NCBI RefSeq assembly: GCF_005887095.1
Contig: NZ_PNCI01000002.1
Location: 61,182 to 125,181 of the forward strand
Length of the DNA stretch: 64,000 bases
Direction of reading: 5' to 3'
Origin: Pseudoalteromonas rubra
Lineage (GTDB): Bacteria; Pseudomonadota; Gammaproteobacteria; Enterobacterales; Alteromonadaceae
The position numbers and the translations under genes were made by a program. This document shows positions 25,978 to 35,184 of the stretch, in pieces; positions within the stretch are counted from its first letter, which is position 1; every line of letters starts with the position of its first letter. The notes beneath the pieces are model-generated. The model made no database searches. It was not told the origin of the DNA and was given only the letters and a program-made list of their open reading frames with translations.

Positions 25978-26730
25978 TTATTCTCTAAATTCGTTTGCCA
26001 GCTGGCACAGTGTATCAGCCACACTTTCCTCTGTCAGGCGGATAAAATCACACTTTGGCGCTATCTGTTCGCCGATAACATAGGCTTGCCGGGCAGCTTC
26101 GAGCATTGCAATGTCATTGACGTCGTTACCAAAACAAACGGTTTGCTGCATATTCAGGCCAAGCTCCAGCAGTGCCATGAGCTTGTTGCTGCGTGCGGGT
26201 ACCAGATCAAAGCAATGATGGCCATTGTGATGATAAATCTCATAGCTGCTTAGTGTTTGCTCACACACTTGCTTGACCTCATTATGACGATCCTCTTCTA
26301 ACACCAGCAATTTCACAATGGGCTCTTGCCTTAGGGTCTCATTGTTACCTGGAGGGATGCCAAGTTCGGCCACATGTTGATGAAAATGGTGAGGCTTATC
26401 AGAGATGGCATACTGCCAGTGGCCGTCAAACAAGTACGCTATCTCGTGGTTATCCAGCCAGCAGAGTAGGGTTTGCACCTGAACGGGGTCGAAGCTATGG
26501 GCTTTGATCACGGCTTTGTTCTGACTGAACATGGCGCCATTACAGCCAATGATGGGGTGGTGCCAGAAGCATTCAGGCAAGACCGGCAAAGTATCTCTGA
26601 GTGGCCGGGCTGTGGCGAAATACAGGTTGCCACCACTGCGCTCTAGCGCTAGCAGGGCATGTTTAATGTCGTCTTGCATGCGCTGGGCATGGAATACGGT
26701 GGTGCCATCCAAATCAAAAACAAAATTCAT
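25978..26730 (-). CDS. Cof-type HAD-IIB phosphatase
   Basis: A 250-residue hydrolase. Motif I is FDLDGTT (D6 and D8 as nucleophile and acid), motif II FATARP, motif III the lysine in NKLMALL, and motif IV GNDVNDIAML. A type IIB cap lies between motifs II and III. Such enzymes dephosphorylate sugar phosphates, FMN or similar small molecules. The ATG at 26730 with CGGAAG before it is preferred to an upstream start at 26778, because motif I then begins at the usual residue 5. It heads a two-gene unit. Confidence 0.88.
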   Translation of the reverse strand: MNFVFDLDGTTVFHAQRMQDDIKHALLALERSGGNLYFATARPLRDTLPVLPECFWHHPIIGCNGAMFSQNKAVIKAHSFDPVQVQTLLCWLDNHEIAYLFDGHWQYAISDKPHHFHQHVAELGIPPGNNETLRQEPIVKLLVLEEDRHNEVKQVCEQTLSSYEIYHHNGHHCFDLVPARSNKLMALLELGLNMQQTVCFGNDVNDIAMLEAARQAYVIGEQIAPKCDFIRLTEESVADTLCQLANEFRE

Positions 26731-26808
26731 AGTTACTTCCGGGTACAAAATCGAGTGTTTACTTTGCCAAACTGACAACTTAGTATTTTAGTTATTGGCT
26801 CAAAATAT

Positions 26809-27666
26809 TTGAATATTGGCTTAAGTTTGATATTGAATACTGGTAAACCTGCCCCAGTGCGATTTGCACTGAATCAGTCCGTACGGGTGAAACATATTGC
26901 TGAGCAGGGAGTCCTGTTTGAGTGGCATCAGCATGACTGCTTCGAGCTGATCCTTACTCTGGGTGCCCGAGGTCGTGGATTTATTGGCGAGGCGATCCAT
27001 GAGTTTGCTGACATAGATCTGGCCCTGATCGCACCGGGCGTATCTCATACCTGGGATTGCCAGGTACCCTATGAGACAGCAGAACTGGTAGTCGTGGTGT
27101 TGTGGCCAAAGGCTTTACTGGGAGGCCGGATCCCTGAGTTGGCAGCAATGCAGCACTGGCTGGATGGCATTGACAGTGGCTTGGTGTTTAATCGAGAGAC
27201 TGCAGAGCGTGTCCGTGAATCTTGTCTGGCGCTTCACGCTGCAAGTCCGCTGCGTAGGATAACTTTATTGTGTGAGATCCTGGATGAACTGCAGGCCAGC
27301 CCGGCAATCGGGTTCCAATCTGGCTATTCGCGTAACAGTGAGCGTCTGGCCAGTGTGCAGGCATTTATCGCCAACCGAGTCGCTGAGCAACCAAGCCTGG
27401 CTGAATGTGCAAGCCATGTTAATGTCAGCACAGCAACCTTAAAACGCTGGTTTCAAAATGAGCTTGGCTGCTCGTTTTCACAGTATTGTGCGTTACAGCG
27501 ACGTCAGCGAGCTCAGCATTTGCTGGCGACGGAGCGTCGTCCCATTAGCGTGGTGGCACAGCAGTGTGGGTTTAGCAGTGCGGCGTATTTCAATCAGTTT
27601 TTTAAAACTCAGACGGGCATGACGCCCACCGCATATCGCCGTCAGTTTAGTTGGCGAAAGCGCTAG
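26809..27666 (+). CDS. AraC-family regulator with cupin sensor domain
   Basis: A regulator of up to 285 residues. An N-terminal cupin-like domain (FEWHQHDCFELILTL, LIAPGVSHTW) precedes two helix-turn-helix motifs of the AraC/XylS type (about 195-280: LAECASHVNVSTATLKRWF and ISVVAQQCGFSSAAYFNQFF, ending in the usual TPTAYR). The only in-frame starts are non-ATG: TTG at 26809 is the longest, a GTG at 26857 is possible, and neither has a clear ribosome site. It converges on the usher gene, overlapping its end by four bases. Its ligand is unknown. Confidence 0.8.
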   Translation: MNIGLSLILNTGKPAPVRFALNQSVRVKHIAEQGVLFEWHQHDCFELILTLGARGRGFIGEAIHEFADIDLALIAPGVSHTWDCQVPYETAELVVVVLWPKALLGGRIPELAAMQHWLDGIDSGLVFNRETAERVRESCLALHAASPLRRITLLCEILDELQASPAIGFQSGYSRNSERLASVQAFIANRVAEQPSLAECASHVNVSTATLKRWFQNELGCSFSQYCALQRRQRAQHLLATERRPISVVAQQCGFSSAAYFNQFFKTQTGMTPTAYRRQFSWRKR

Positions 27667-30146
27667 TGGACTGGGTCAGCAATGTCATTCGGAATAAGCC
27701 TCAAGTCATCCAGCACCACTAGTTGCTCACTCTGTTCGTTCAATGTAAAAGATAACTGGCAAGGATCGCAGGTAAGTGCTTTGTCCTCGATATAGTCTGG
27801 AGAGATTTCCAGATGGTACGCCCCTTGTTTGAGCTTATCAAAAAAGAAAAACCCATCTGGCTCTGTGTAAAGCACGGTTTTTTCGCCACTTGTCAGGCGG
27901 GTCAGTGCAATCGGGATCCGGCCACTGATATCAGCTTCTTCGCCATTTTTATTCATCAGTATGATCAGACCCTCGGCCTCAAACTGCAGGTGAAAGGGGA
28001 TGTCGAGTGTCTGATTTGCCCCGGGGTGCAGGTTGGCTTCAATCAAGCCAAACTCAGGTTGCAGGTAAAGTGCACCCATTTCGTTGTGTTCTATCTCTAA
28101 GGTCGCCGGGCGGTTGCCTGGCAGATATAACAAGGTTTTTTCATCTCCCTGTTCCAGCATGTCGGCCTCATTGCCATTATGCATAATGGTGACATGAGGC
28201 AGATAGGGCTCGGAGGCGTCAAAGCGTTGGTTGCTGTTTCTGTCATAAAATGCACGAATTTTCAGTGCGCTGTTGTTTCGGGCACTCTGGCTGGTCATAG
28301 TGTTCAATGGGCTGGGACCATAGAATGAAAATGAGCACGACAGACCAAATTGCCAGCCACTGGCTTCGTGATAGGCGGCATTGGCGCTGATAGCCAGACT
28401 ATCAAAGGTTTTTGACAGGGTCAGCGATGAGACATTACGGCGCTCAGACAGTGACCGTCTCAGCTGCAAGGTACCATAGTACCCGGCAAACTGATGGGCA
28501 TAACTTAAAGCGAGCGTGTTCAGCTCAAACAGCCCCTGGGTTTTATTCCAGTTGAGTCTGGCTCTTCCCCAGTTACCGCTCAAACTGCCTATCAGTGAAT
28601 AGCTTTGTTCTCTGGAGTCGCCGCCTTCAATGTGGCCGAAGCTGCCTGCGAGGCTCCCGGACCCTGAACGATAGCTGAGATAAGTATCCAAAGATTTGAA
28701 CTGTACTTTGTTTATCCGGCTGAGGCCAAACGAGGAGCTGGCCTGCCAGTCGGAGAGATTGAGTTCATAGCTTAATGTATTGATCTTTTCTGAGCCAAAG
28801 AGGCCAACTCCTTTTTGTGCGGACAGGCTGACGTTGTGTACTTCACTAAGCGGCTTGAGCCACTTAAAGTCATAATACCAGTGTTCGTCTTTACCTGCTT
28901 TGACATGCCATTTTGCCTTACCCGGCTGCCCAATACGCTCCCAGCCGAGATAATACAATGACTTTTTTTTTCGCAGGTTGTGCAGCCACTCTTTGCCAAA
29001 ATTGATCTCATCCTGATCGGTCAGGACATAGTTAAACTGCGGGTTGATGTACTTCTCTTCGGGATTAAAACGTGTTTTTCTCAGTACAGAGGCCTTTGTT
29101 GTATAGGCGGTCAGGGTTGGATACCACTGTCCGGCGTTATAACCTGACTTAGCTTGCGTCATGACCTCTCGACGTTCACGCCGTCCGTCGGGATGCTGGA
29201 TCATCAGATGATAGCTATGCTCTGAGTTATAAATCTGCAGTGGGCGAAAGCGATACTGGCCACTGTCATTAACACGTACTAAATCAAATAATGCGTCGTT
29301 ACGGTATAGTTCGACATCACTGCCGGGCTCTGCGTGACCTTCAATAATCAGCGGCTTGCCAGTTGCACTGTGCTGTGTCCCGTATTGAATACCCAGGCCG
29401 CCGCCGCTGCTATCAAGTAACACACCTGAAATTCCCTGCAAGTCACCAACCTGGTATTCAATCTTATCGGAAAGTTCTCGTGTGAGCAGTAATTTGCCGT
29501 TGAGCTGATCCTGATTAGATTCGGTCAGGACAATGTTCGCCTGGTGATGTGCTAAGTCCTGATTTATTGTCACATAGGCGGTTGAGTTTGTATTGTGCTT
29601 ACTTTGTGAAGCAGACAGCTGTACATCGACATAGGGTGCTGTGTACCACTGGTACTGGTCTTTTAACACCACCTGGTTGGCACGTTTTTTATTCATGGCC
29701 GTCAGGATGAGTTTGCGCTCTTCGCGCTTTTTTTCCAGGGACTTAGGGTGTCGTTGTTGTGTGTCAACAATGAGCACCTGAGTTCGGGCATTGAAGGTAG
29801 ACGCTATGTTGAGCTGGCTTAGCTGATCTGTCCTGATATGGGGCTCACCATCCAGAGTGACTATGCTCTCCTCATCGACGGAGAAGTTCACGGTTTCCCC
29901 CCACAACTGACCTGACACTTTTTTACTTGAAAAATCGATGGTTAACTCACTGGTCAGCAAGGTGTTCAGATTGGCCTGTGATATAAAGTAATGGTCGTAA
30001 TCTGGGGTAATGAGCTCAGTGCCCTCAGGAAAGAGCTGCTTATCAATATACAAATCAGCAAAGATAAAATCGGCGACATCGCCTACTTCCCGAGAGTAGA
30101 CCAAGGAGGAAAAGCACAATAAGAAAAAGAGATAAAGATACTGCAT
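27663..30146 (-). CDS. Outer-membrane usher-like protein of a fimbrial operon
   Basis: An 827-residue exported protein with a signal peptide to VYS (about residue 18). Its body has the pattern of the usher barrel: alternating strands, a plug-like segment (GSDVELYRNDALFDLV), then long stretches of amphipathic strands (LSYELNLSDWQASSSFGLSR). A carboxypeptidase-regulatory-like beta domain closes it (EPDGFFFFDKLKQGAYHLEI). It would export and assemble the two subunits encoded upstream. Sequence resembles ushers of the divergent CS1/ECP-like groups more than PapC/FimD. It is the last gene of the operon, and the ATG lies only three bases from a strong hairpin without a clear ribosome site. Confidence 0.72.
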   Translation of the reverse strand: MQYLYLFFLLCFSSLVYSREVGDVADFIFADLYIDKQLFPEGTELITPDYDHYFISQANLNTLLTSELTIDFSSKKVSGQLWGETVNFSVDEESIVTLDGEPHIRTDQLSQLNIASTFNARTQVLIVDTQQRHPKSLEKKREERKLILTAMNKKRANQVVLKDQYQWYTAPYVDVQLSASQSKHNTNSTAYVTINQDLAHHQANIVLTESNQDQLNGKLLLTRELSDKIEYQVGDLQGISGVLLDSSGGGLGIQYGTQHSATGKPLIIEGHAEPGSDVELYRNDALFDLVRVNDSGQYRFRPLQIYNSEHSYHLMIQHPDGRRERREVMTQAKSGYNAGQWYPTLTAYTTKASVLRKTRFNPEEKYINPQFNYVLTDQDEINFGKEWLHNLRKKKSLYYLGWERIGQPGKAKWHVKAGKDEHWYYDFKWLKPLSEVHNVSLSAQKGVGLFGSEKINTLSYELNLSDWQASSSFGLSRINKVQFKSLDTYLSYRSGSGSLAGSFGHIEGGDSREQSYSLIGSLSGNWGRARLNWNKTQGLFELNTLALSYAHQFAGYYGTLQLRRSLSERRNVSSLTLSKTFDSLAISANAAYHEASGWQFGLSCSFSFYGPSPLNTMTSQSARNNSALKIRAFYDRNSNQRFDASEPYLPHVTIMHNGNEADMLEQGDEKTLLYLPGNRPATLEIEHNEMGALYLQPEFGLIEANLHPGANQTLDIPFHLQFEAEGLIILMNKNGEEADISGRIPIALTRLTSGEKTVLYTEPDGFFFFDKLKQGAYHLEISPDYIEDKALTCDPCQLSFTLNEQSEQLVVLDDLRLIPNDIADPVH

Positions 30147-30149
30147 GCA

Positions 30150-30174
30150 AAAGGCCCGGCTGGGCCGGACCTTT
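30150..30174 (-). terminator. Attenuator-like hairpin between subunit and usher genes
   Basis: On the minus strand AAAGGTCCGGC pairs with GCCGGGCCTTT (10 Watson-Crick pairs and one G-T pair) over a 3-base loop, followed by TTTTGC and then the usher ATG. It lies 18 bases past the subunit stop. It would cut usher expression relative to the subunits. Confidence 0.7.
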
Positions 30175-30191
30175 AGAAAATGATGGGGATC

Positions 30192-30692
30192 TTACTGGTA
30201 AGCCGCAACAAAATCATAAGTAAATGTTTTGGTACCAGGTGCGTTGATGGCAATATCTTTGTCTTCAAGCATTACCACTGCTGACATTGAGACTGACGCC
30301 TCACCACCTGCACTCAGCTGAACTGCTGAAGAGAAAGGTGTCAGAGCAAATCTCAGCCCGTCCTGAATTTGGTCAGGCGCAGAATATGAGTAGCTCACAA
30401 TTGCACGAGGGGTACCTCGTACGGTGAAGATACCTTGCTGACCACCTACATTAGGATCGTTACATAACGCTGAAGCAGTAGGATTAGCAAAGGGCGTGTC
30501 TACCGCATAACAGCCGTCACCATTTTTAGATGCTTCGTTTACCAGTAGCTCCGGGAAACTCATTGGCGTTGTTTGCTCGATTTGGATTGGTGCACGTTCC
30601 ACGACCAGATTAACATCAACCTGATAAGTTGCTGCCACAGAACCAAAACTCATAGCTAATAGTGCGATTGCGCTGGAGGTTTTTTTTAGCAT
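30192..30692 (-). CDS. Fimbrial subunit-like protein (DUF4402-like), second
   Basis: A 166-residue exported protein with signal peptide to VAA (about residue 21). Its mature part (TYQVDVNLVVERAPIQIEQTT) is beta-rich with a Cys pair (CYAV ... LCND), a central GIFTVRGTPRA turn and a final TFTYDFVAAYQ strand. This pattern resembles DUF4402 and atypical pilin subunits. It ends in aromatic beta residues, as chaperone-bound subunits do. AAGGAAA precedes the ATG. It follows a related subunit gene by 18 bases and precedes the attenuator before the usher. Confidence 0.7.
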   Translation of the reverse strand: MLKKTSSAIALLAMSFGSVAATYQVDVNLVVERAPIQIEQTTPMSFPELLVNEASKNGDGCYAVDTPFANPTASALCNDPNVGGQQGIFTVRGTPRAIVSYSYSAPDQIQDGLRFALTPFSSAVQLSAGGEASVSMSAVVMLEDKDIAINAPGTKTFTYDFVAAYQ

Positions 30693-30710
30693 TGTTTATT
30701 TCCTTAATTA

Positions 30711-31214
30711 TTATTGGTATACCGCAGTAACTGTGTAGCTGAAAGCGTACTCCCCGCTGCCTGTTTCATAGGCGTTACTGAGCGTTACAATACCTCCTGC
30801 ACTAAACGTGCCAACTCCTGATTTTTTTATTCTTACGCGCTTATTAAAGCCTCCTGATTTGTTTTGTACTGTAAAGGTTAAACCCTGCTTTGTTTCGTTT
30901 CCATATACTTCTATGTCCACGTAACTCCTGGGCTGGCCAGTGATTTCGAATTCAGCTTTATAGCCTCTTAAACCCGGGCAGAGTGACTTTTTAACTGTTT
31001 TATTGTTTTTTCGCCCATTTGCCTTACAGGTGGCGCCTTCCCAGGTTACCGGGGTCTGTTTAAGTGGTGGGAAGGTTAGAGGTGTCAATAAATTGATGCT
31101 GATCCCAGTGGAAAGGGTTTGATTTTGCTGTTGTTGCTTCAGATATGTCAAAGTATCGACTTCCTGAGCGGTCGTCGATAACAGAGCAAAACTGGTCAGC
31201 AAACTGGCTATCAT
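30711..31214 (-). CDS. Fimbrial subunit-like protein, first
   Basis: A 167-residue exported protein with a short signal peptide (IASLLTSFALLSTTA). It shares the layout of the downstream subunit: a mature N-terminal strand with ISINLLTPLTFP, one Cys pair, a central GQPRSYVDIEV turn and a terminal SFTYTVTAVYQ strand. The two are probably diverged duplicates. Its ATG overlaps the chaperone stop as TAATG, so translation is coupled. Confidence 0.68.
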   Translation of the reverse strand: MIASLLTSFALLSTTAQEVDTLTYLKQQQQNQTLSTGISINLLTPLTFPPLKQTPVTWEGATCKANGRKNNKTVKKSLCPGLRGYKAEFEITGQPRSYVDIEVYGNETKQGLTFTVQNKSGGFNKRVRIKKSGVGTFSAGGIVTLSNAYETGSGEYAFSYTVTAVYQ

Positions 31215-31978
31215 TATTTCAGCATTTGCTCAGAAATAGTGACGGTTTGCTCCTTCAGGAGTTCTTTAGATTCAACATCTTCCAGACGTAATGTCAGTTT
31301 TTTGTCGATCAGGGACTGATATTCAAGCGGAAGAGACATATCACGCTGGCTTAGCTCGGGATACAAGCTGAACTGGTTGATACGAAAAAGCTCTTCTTCG
31401 CCTTCCATCACAACCAAATTTGCGCTGGTATGGCCCGGACCCTGTTTATGCAAGCTGACGAGCATATTTTTGGTGTCTTTGCTGAAGGCCACAGCACCGA
31501 AAGTCAGTTCTGTACTGGATGACGTATTCTTGATAAAAACAGGAATAATCACTTTGTAATTGGCTCGTACTGTAACGGCACCACTTTGTGGTTGTGATGA
31601 ACTGGCGCTGAGCGCTTCAACCATCAGGTGGGCACGAAACTCACCGTCAGGGATTTTGCCTTTTTTCATCAGGCGGATTTTTTGAAATTGTTTGGGTAAT
31701 ACGTCTTTGGCAACCCTGGGACCTACACGAAGATAAGGCTTGGCAGAGAACTGATATTGGTCAGCAATTTTCAGGGAGCCCGTTGCATCCATTTCCATAT
31801 CTATCAGTGATACCCGGTAACTTTGCAGACTGTCTGAGGTATTGTATATGCGTAACTCACCGCGACGAGTTTCCTGATCGAGAACCACCCGGTGCCTGTC
31901 CAGTTTAAAGGTTGAAGCCCATGCCTGTGAAGTCAGGGCCGAGAGTAGCAGTACCAATGTAAAAAATGCTTTGTTCAT
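31214..31978 (-). CDS. Periplasmic fimbrial chaperone-like protein
   Basis: A 254-residue exported protein with signal peptide to AWA (about 21). Two Ig-like domains follow: FKLDRHRVVLDQETRRGELRIYNTS at the start of the first, PRVAKDVLPKQFQKIRL in its G1-strand region, and a second beta domain from about 150. This is the pilus-chaperone fold, in the CS1/ECP-like branch rather than PapD-like. It should cap the two subunits until the usher takes them. It is the first gene of the four-gene operon. Confidence 0.75.
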   Translation of the reverse strand: MNKAFFTLVLLLSALTSQAWASTFKLDRHRVVLDQETRRGELRIYNTSDSLQSYRVSLIDMEMDATGSLKIADQYQFSAKPYLRVGPRVAKDVLPKQFQKIRLMKKGKIPDGEFRAHLMVEALSASSSQPQSGAVTVRANYKVIIPVFIKNTSSSTELTFGAVAFSKDTKNMLVSLHKQGPGHTSANLVVMEGEEELFRINQFSLYPELSQRDMSLPLEYQSLIDKKLTLRLEDVESKELLKEQTVTISEQMLK

Positions 31979-32091
31979 ATAAAATGCTCTTTGAATTATT
32001 AGTTTGATGAGCGCAGATTAAAGTGACGGTATCATATCCTAATCAGATTTGGCTGCAACTATTAGACTGTGAGGGAAGAGTAAGCCTGGGA

Positions 32092-32110
32092 GCCGGCGTT
32101 ATCTGCCGGC
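32092..32110 (-). terminator. Hairpin after the 477-residue protein gene
   Basis: GCCGGC, seven bases, GCCGGC, just past the stop of the upstream minus-strand gene. No T-run follows, so termination is uncertain. Confidence 0.4.
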
Positions 32111-32121
32111 AGGCTAGCAGA

Positions 32122-33555
32122 TTAGTTTTCAGGCATTACTTGAGACTCAACCTGACTGGAGCCGGGCTGAGCTGTGGCATGCTTCATTCCACCTAAGAAG
32201 GTTAGGTTTCCAAGGAAATCGGGTAGTATTCGTTCACTATTGTAATCGCGAATGTCGTCAATTTGCTTGTCATGAAATGCCTGTAACAAGGGGGGGATTG
32301 CAAGGCTTGCCCAGCTTTCCAACGCATCGGAACGCACGAACTGCTCGTTAAAATGCTCTGCGTCATCAAGTAATTGCCCCCATAGCTGTTGTTGTATTTG
32401 CGGTGGCGTGCCTGCTGTATGTTCCAGTGCATCATTAATCCATCCCAGCCCATATTCGTCGTATGCGGTGAGAATATCGGAGTAAAGACGCCCACGGTCG
32501 GATTCGCTGGGGGGCAGGTCCTGTTGCACGACCACATCATTCTTTTCCGTCTGGTAGTATTGGCGGTGTGCAGACAGGTCAACTTGTTGACTCAAATAAG
32601 CGAAAACATTGTGCTCACTTTCTTTGTCTGCTTCGTCCAGCATGGCCAGCATACTGTGTTTCTCAAAAGGTTTTATAACGTTTGCCATATCCAGTATGCC
32701 ACGACTCTGAGAGAAGGTACTTTCCTGCAAGTGCGTGTTAAGGGTGCTCAGGTCGTCCCCTTTAAATTTCCCGCTAATAAGTAAGTCTGTGTAGCTGTGT
32801 AACAATTGCAGATCTTCCGGGGGCTGAGCCAGCTGATGCTTCCAGTACTTATCCCGGTCAGATGAGGTCATCAGAATGCGTTCACGGCCTTTTTCATCCA
32901 CACCCACTGGCGAGGTGGGTGCCTGATAGGTGTCACCTTGTTCAGTCAGGCTGGCGAATGTCTGCATGGTATCGTGAAGAATATCATCGGGCAGGCTTGA
33001 GAGGGCTTCAACAAGCTCGTCAGGTACGTGGTTTCGCTTCTCTTGCGCAAATATGGAGGTATTACCTGCGCTTATCAAAATATCTGCAAGCTGGGAGAGC
33101 GCATCATCGTCCAGGCGCTCAGCCAGGGATAAAAGCGATTTACTGGGCTTGATATGTTCGAGCTTATTTCTTTGCTCGGGTGGCAGGCGATCAAGCTGGG
33201 CTAAAAAGGCATTGATATCATCTTTATCAGTCAGGTCGCCATAGGCATATTGAGTACTCAGCTGGCCATGCTCATTCTTAGTCATTTCCTGACTGGTAAT
33301 ATGAAATCGTTTGAAACCGATATAGTCCGGCAGTTGCGCATTTGGCCTTGGGTAAGTAAATGCAGAGGCGAAGTCGTTACCCTGCGCTGGTTGCAGTATC
33401 GTGAATTGCGCGTCGTTAAGTGGGGTATCATCGGGGGCACCGGCTGAGAGCACCTGGTTCTGAATATGCTCAGAAATTTCTTGCGAGTTTTCTGCGATGC
33501 GACTTTGACTGGCCATCGCAGCCTTGCCTGCATTGCTGTGAAAGTGAAGCTTCAT
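32122..33555 (-). CDS. Hypothetical protein, 477 residues, not recognised
   Basis: A soluble, acidic, helix-rich protein without signal peptide or membrane segment. The N-terminus (MKLHFHSNAGKAAMASQSRIAE) is followed by a long series of Asp/Glu/Gln/Leu-rich helices (LPPEQRNKLEHI, SLLSLAERLDDDALSQLADI, LPDDILHDTMQTFASL) that look like helical repeats. Repeated 'L-x-x-A/L-x-x-L-x-D' units suggest an alpha-solenoid or effector-like protein, but no family is claimed. AAGGATAAGG precedes the ATG. It is a single gene between the fimbrial operon and the DUF1993 gene. Confidence 0.75.
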   Translation of the reverse strand: MKLHFHSNAGKAAMASQSRIAENSQEISEHIQNQVLSAGAPDDTPLNDAQFTILQPAQGNDFASAFTYPRPNAQLPDYIGFKRFHITSQEMTKNEHGQLSTQYAYGDLTDKDDINAFLAQLDRLPPEQRNKLEHIKPSKSLLSLAERLDDDALSQLADILISAGNTSIFAQEKRNHVPDELVEALSSLPDDILHDTMQTFASLTEQGDTYQAPTSPVGVDEKGRERILMTSSDRDKYWKHQLAQPPEDLQLLHSYTDLLISGKFKGDDLSTLNTHLQESTFSQSRGILDMANVIKPFEKHSMLAMLDEADKESEHNVFAYLSQQVDLSAHRQYYQTEKNDVVVQQDLPPSESDRGRLYSDILTAYDEYGLGWINDALEHTAGTPPQIQQQLWGQLLDDAEHFNEQFVRSDALESWASLAIPPLLQAFHDKQIDDIRDYNSERILPDFLGNLTFLGGMKHATAQPGSSQVESQVMPEN

Positions 33556-33614
33556 AAATAACCTTATCCTTGTTACTTAAAGTTAAACGGTTATCGGCCG
33601 TTTGCATAAGGACT

Positions 33615-34109
33615 TCAAGATGGAAATGAAAACCCCGGTGGATAGCGATGAAAACCATCAAAGTCCCCCTTACTTAAAGGTAGCCCTGCCGTGCGGAGGA
33701 TCGCATAGGCCATCGAGCAGTGGAAAAGAAAGTTAGGCCAGGCGTAAAACTGAAAATACTTGTCAGGTTCCAGCGTGTGGTTGGCAAACCCGGCTACAAA
33801 GGTGATACTGGCTGGCATTGACTCCCAGGGATCGTTGTGCAAATTAGTCAGGTATTCTATGGTGTCGTCCAACTCTTCTAATAGATTACTCACACTGGCC
33901 GTCGGGCGCTTAAAGTTGATCACTTCTTTATGGAAAAGAGGGCAGCAGCATCGTAGTGACAATGCGGCTGCTGTGGACACCTGCTGATGCAGTGGGAACA
34001 TATCTGGGCACAGCCGCTGAGCCAGTAAGTTTTCCGTCATGTCCTCACGTTGCATTATGGCCCGCAGCTGATTCAGGTAATGTAAAAATGGCTCAATAGT
34101 ATTGCTCAT
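33615..34109 (-). CDS. DUF1993 family protein
   Basis: A 164-residue protein matching DUF1993 by its opening (MSNTIEPFLHYLNQL) and closing (FLFHCSMAYAILRTAGLPLSKGDFDG) patterns. The fold is a DinB-like four-helix bundle. Members are cytoplasmic and of unknown role. GAGGGAAAC precedes the ATG. It is divergent from the ABC exporter operon. Confidence 0.8.
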   Translation of the reverse strand: MSNTIEPFLHYLNQLRAIMQREDMTENLLAQRLCPDMFPLHQQVSTAAALSLRCCCPLFHKEVINFKRPTASVSNLLEELDDTIEYLTNLHNDPWESMPASITFVAGFANHTLEPDKYFQFYAWPNFLFHCSMAYAILRTAGLPLSKGDFDGFHRYPPGFSFPS

Positions 34110-34486
34110 GTTTCCCTCGCTTATACAAATTAAAATACAGGTTAAAGAAATATTCTAGCCAGCCGATAAACTCTCTTTTTTGTTAACAAACCAAAATGCT
34201 AAAATTTTTGCTTAATTATTACTTTCAAACACCTAGAACAAATGTAGTCGATAAATTCAATTGACTTATTAGTTTAATGGAACGTTAAAAAACGTGACTT
34301 TAAATGGATTTTTGTGTACCTTCTTGAGTTCGTTGGTCAGCCGTATACGGACTTAATTTTAGACATTAGCCCGTAAAGCTGCCAGCGCGGTACACGGGGG
34401 CAGGTATTCCCTGTGCGTGTCTGTCGAAGTGAGATGCATTCTTGCTTCTCATCAATAAGAATAAAGACAAACCATAAGGAAATTTT
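34110..34486. other. Intergenic region upstream of the ABC exporter operon
   Basis: No gene is seen in about 375 bases. The half near the operon (about 34370-34455) holds short complementary GC-rich segments and may form a structured leader; no named riboswitch could be recognised. AAGGAAATTTT precedes the first ATG. Confidence 0.35.
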
Positions 34487-35176
34487 ATGCTTAAAATGTC
34501 AAAGCTGGCGAAAGCTTATTACACGGATACGGTAAAAACTCAGGCGCTGCAACCATTTGACCTGGAAGTACAGCAAGGCGAGTTTGTTGCTGTGATAGGC
34601 CCATCCGGTTCAGGTAAAACAACTTTTCTAAATATTGCGGGGTTGCTGGAAGACTATTGTGAAGGCCAGTACACGCTAGACGGTAAAGACGTAACGGGTC
34701 TGTCAGATAAGCAAAAATCACGTTTACGAAATGAAAAGATAGGCTTTATTTTTCAAGGCTTTAATCTAATTCCAGAACTTAACTTGTACGACAACGTGGA
34801 GATGCCATTGCGCTATCGCAGCTTCAGCGCCACTGAGCGAAAGCAGCGAGTGATGGACGCGCTGCAACAGGTCGGCCTGGCGAGTCGCAAAGATCATTAC
34901 CCACAGCAGCTATCCGGTGGACAGCAGCAGCGTGTCGCTATTGCACGGGCGCTTGCGGGCAGCCCTGCATTTTTGTTAGCGGATGAACCAACGGGTAACC
35001 TGGACTCTAAAATGGCAGATGGCATCATGTCATTGCTCAAAGACATTAATGCCCAAGGCACTAGTATTTTGATGGTGACACACGACACTGAACAAGCCAG
35101 TCAGGCACAGCGGATCATTGAGATCAAAGATGGTGTATTGAGTGAGCGTCGTGCCCCAGAGCAAGCAATTGCTTAG
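34487..35176 (+). CDS. ABC exporter ATPase (MacB/LolD-type)
   Basis: A 229-residue ATP-binding subunit: Walker [11 protein letters not shown]-loop region [15 protein letters not shown], signature [15 protein letters not shown], Walker [13 protein letters not shown] and H-loop MVTHD. It is in the MacB/LolD/SalX group that drives FtsX-type permeases. It is the first of five genes in the operon and is the only ATPase for two permease pairs, eight bases ahead of the first. Confidence 0.92.
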   Translation: MLKMSKLAKAYYTDTVKTQALQPFDLEVQQGEFVAVIGPSGSGKTTFLNIAGLLEDYCEGQYTLDGKDVTGLSDKQKSRLRNEKIGFIFQGFNLIPELNLYDNVEMPLRYRSFSATERKQRVMDALQQVGLASRKDHYPQQLSGGQQQRVAIARALAGSPAFLLADEPTGNLDSKMADGIMSLLKDINAQGTSILMVTHDTEQASQAQRIIEIKDGVLSERRAPEQAIA

Positions 35177-35184
35177 GAATACAT

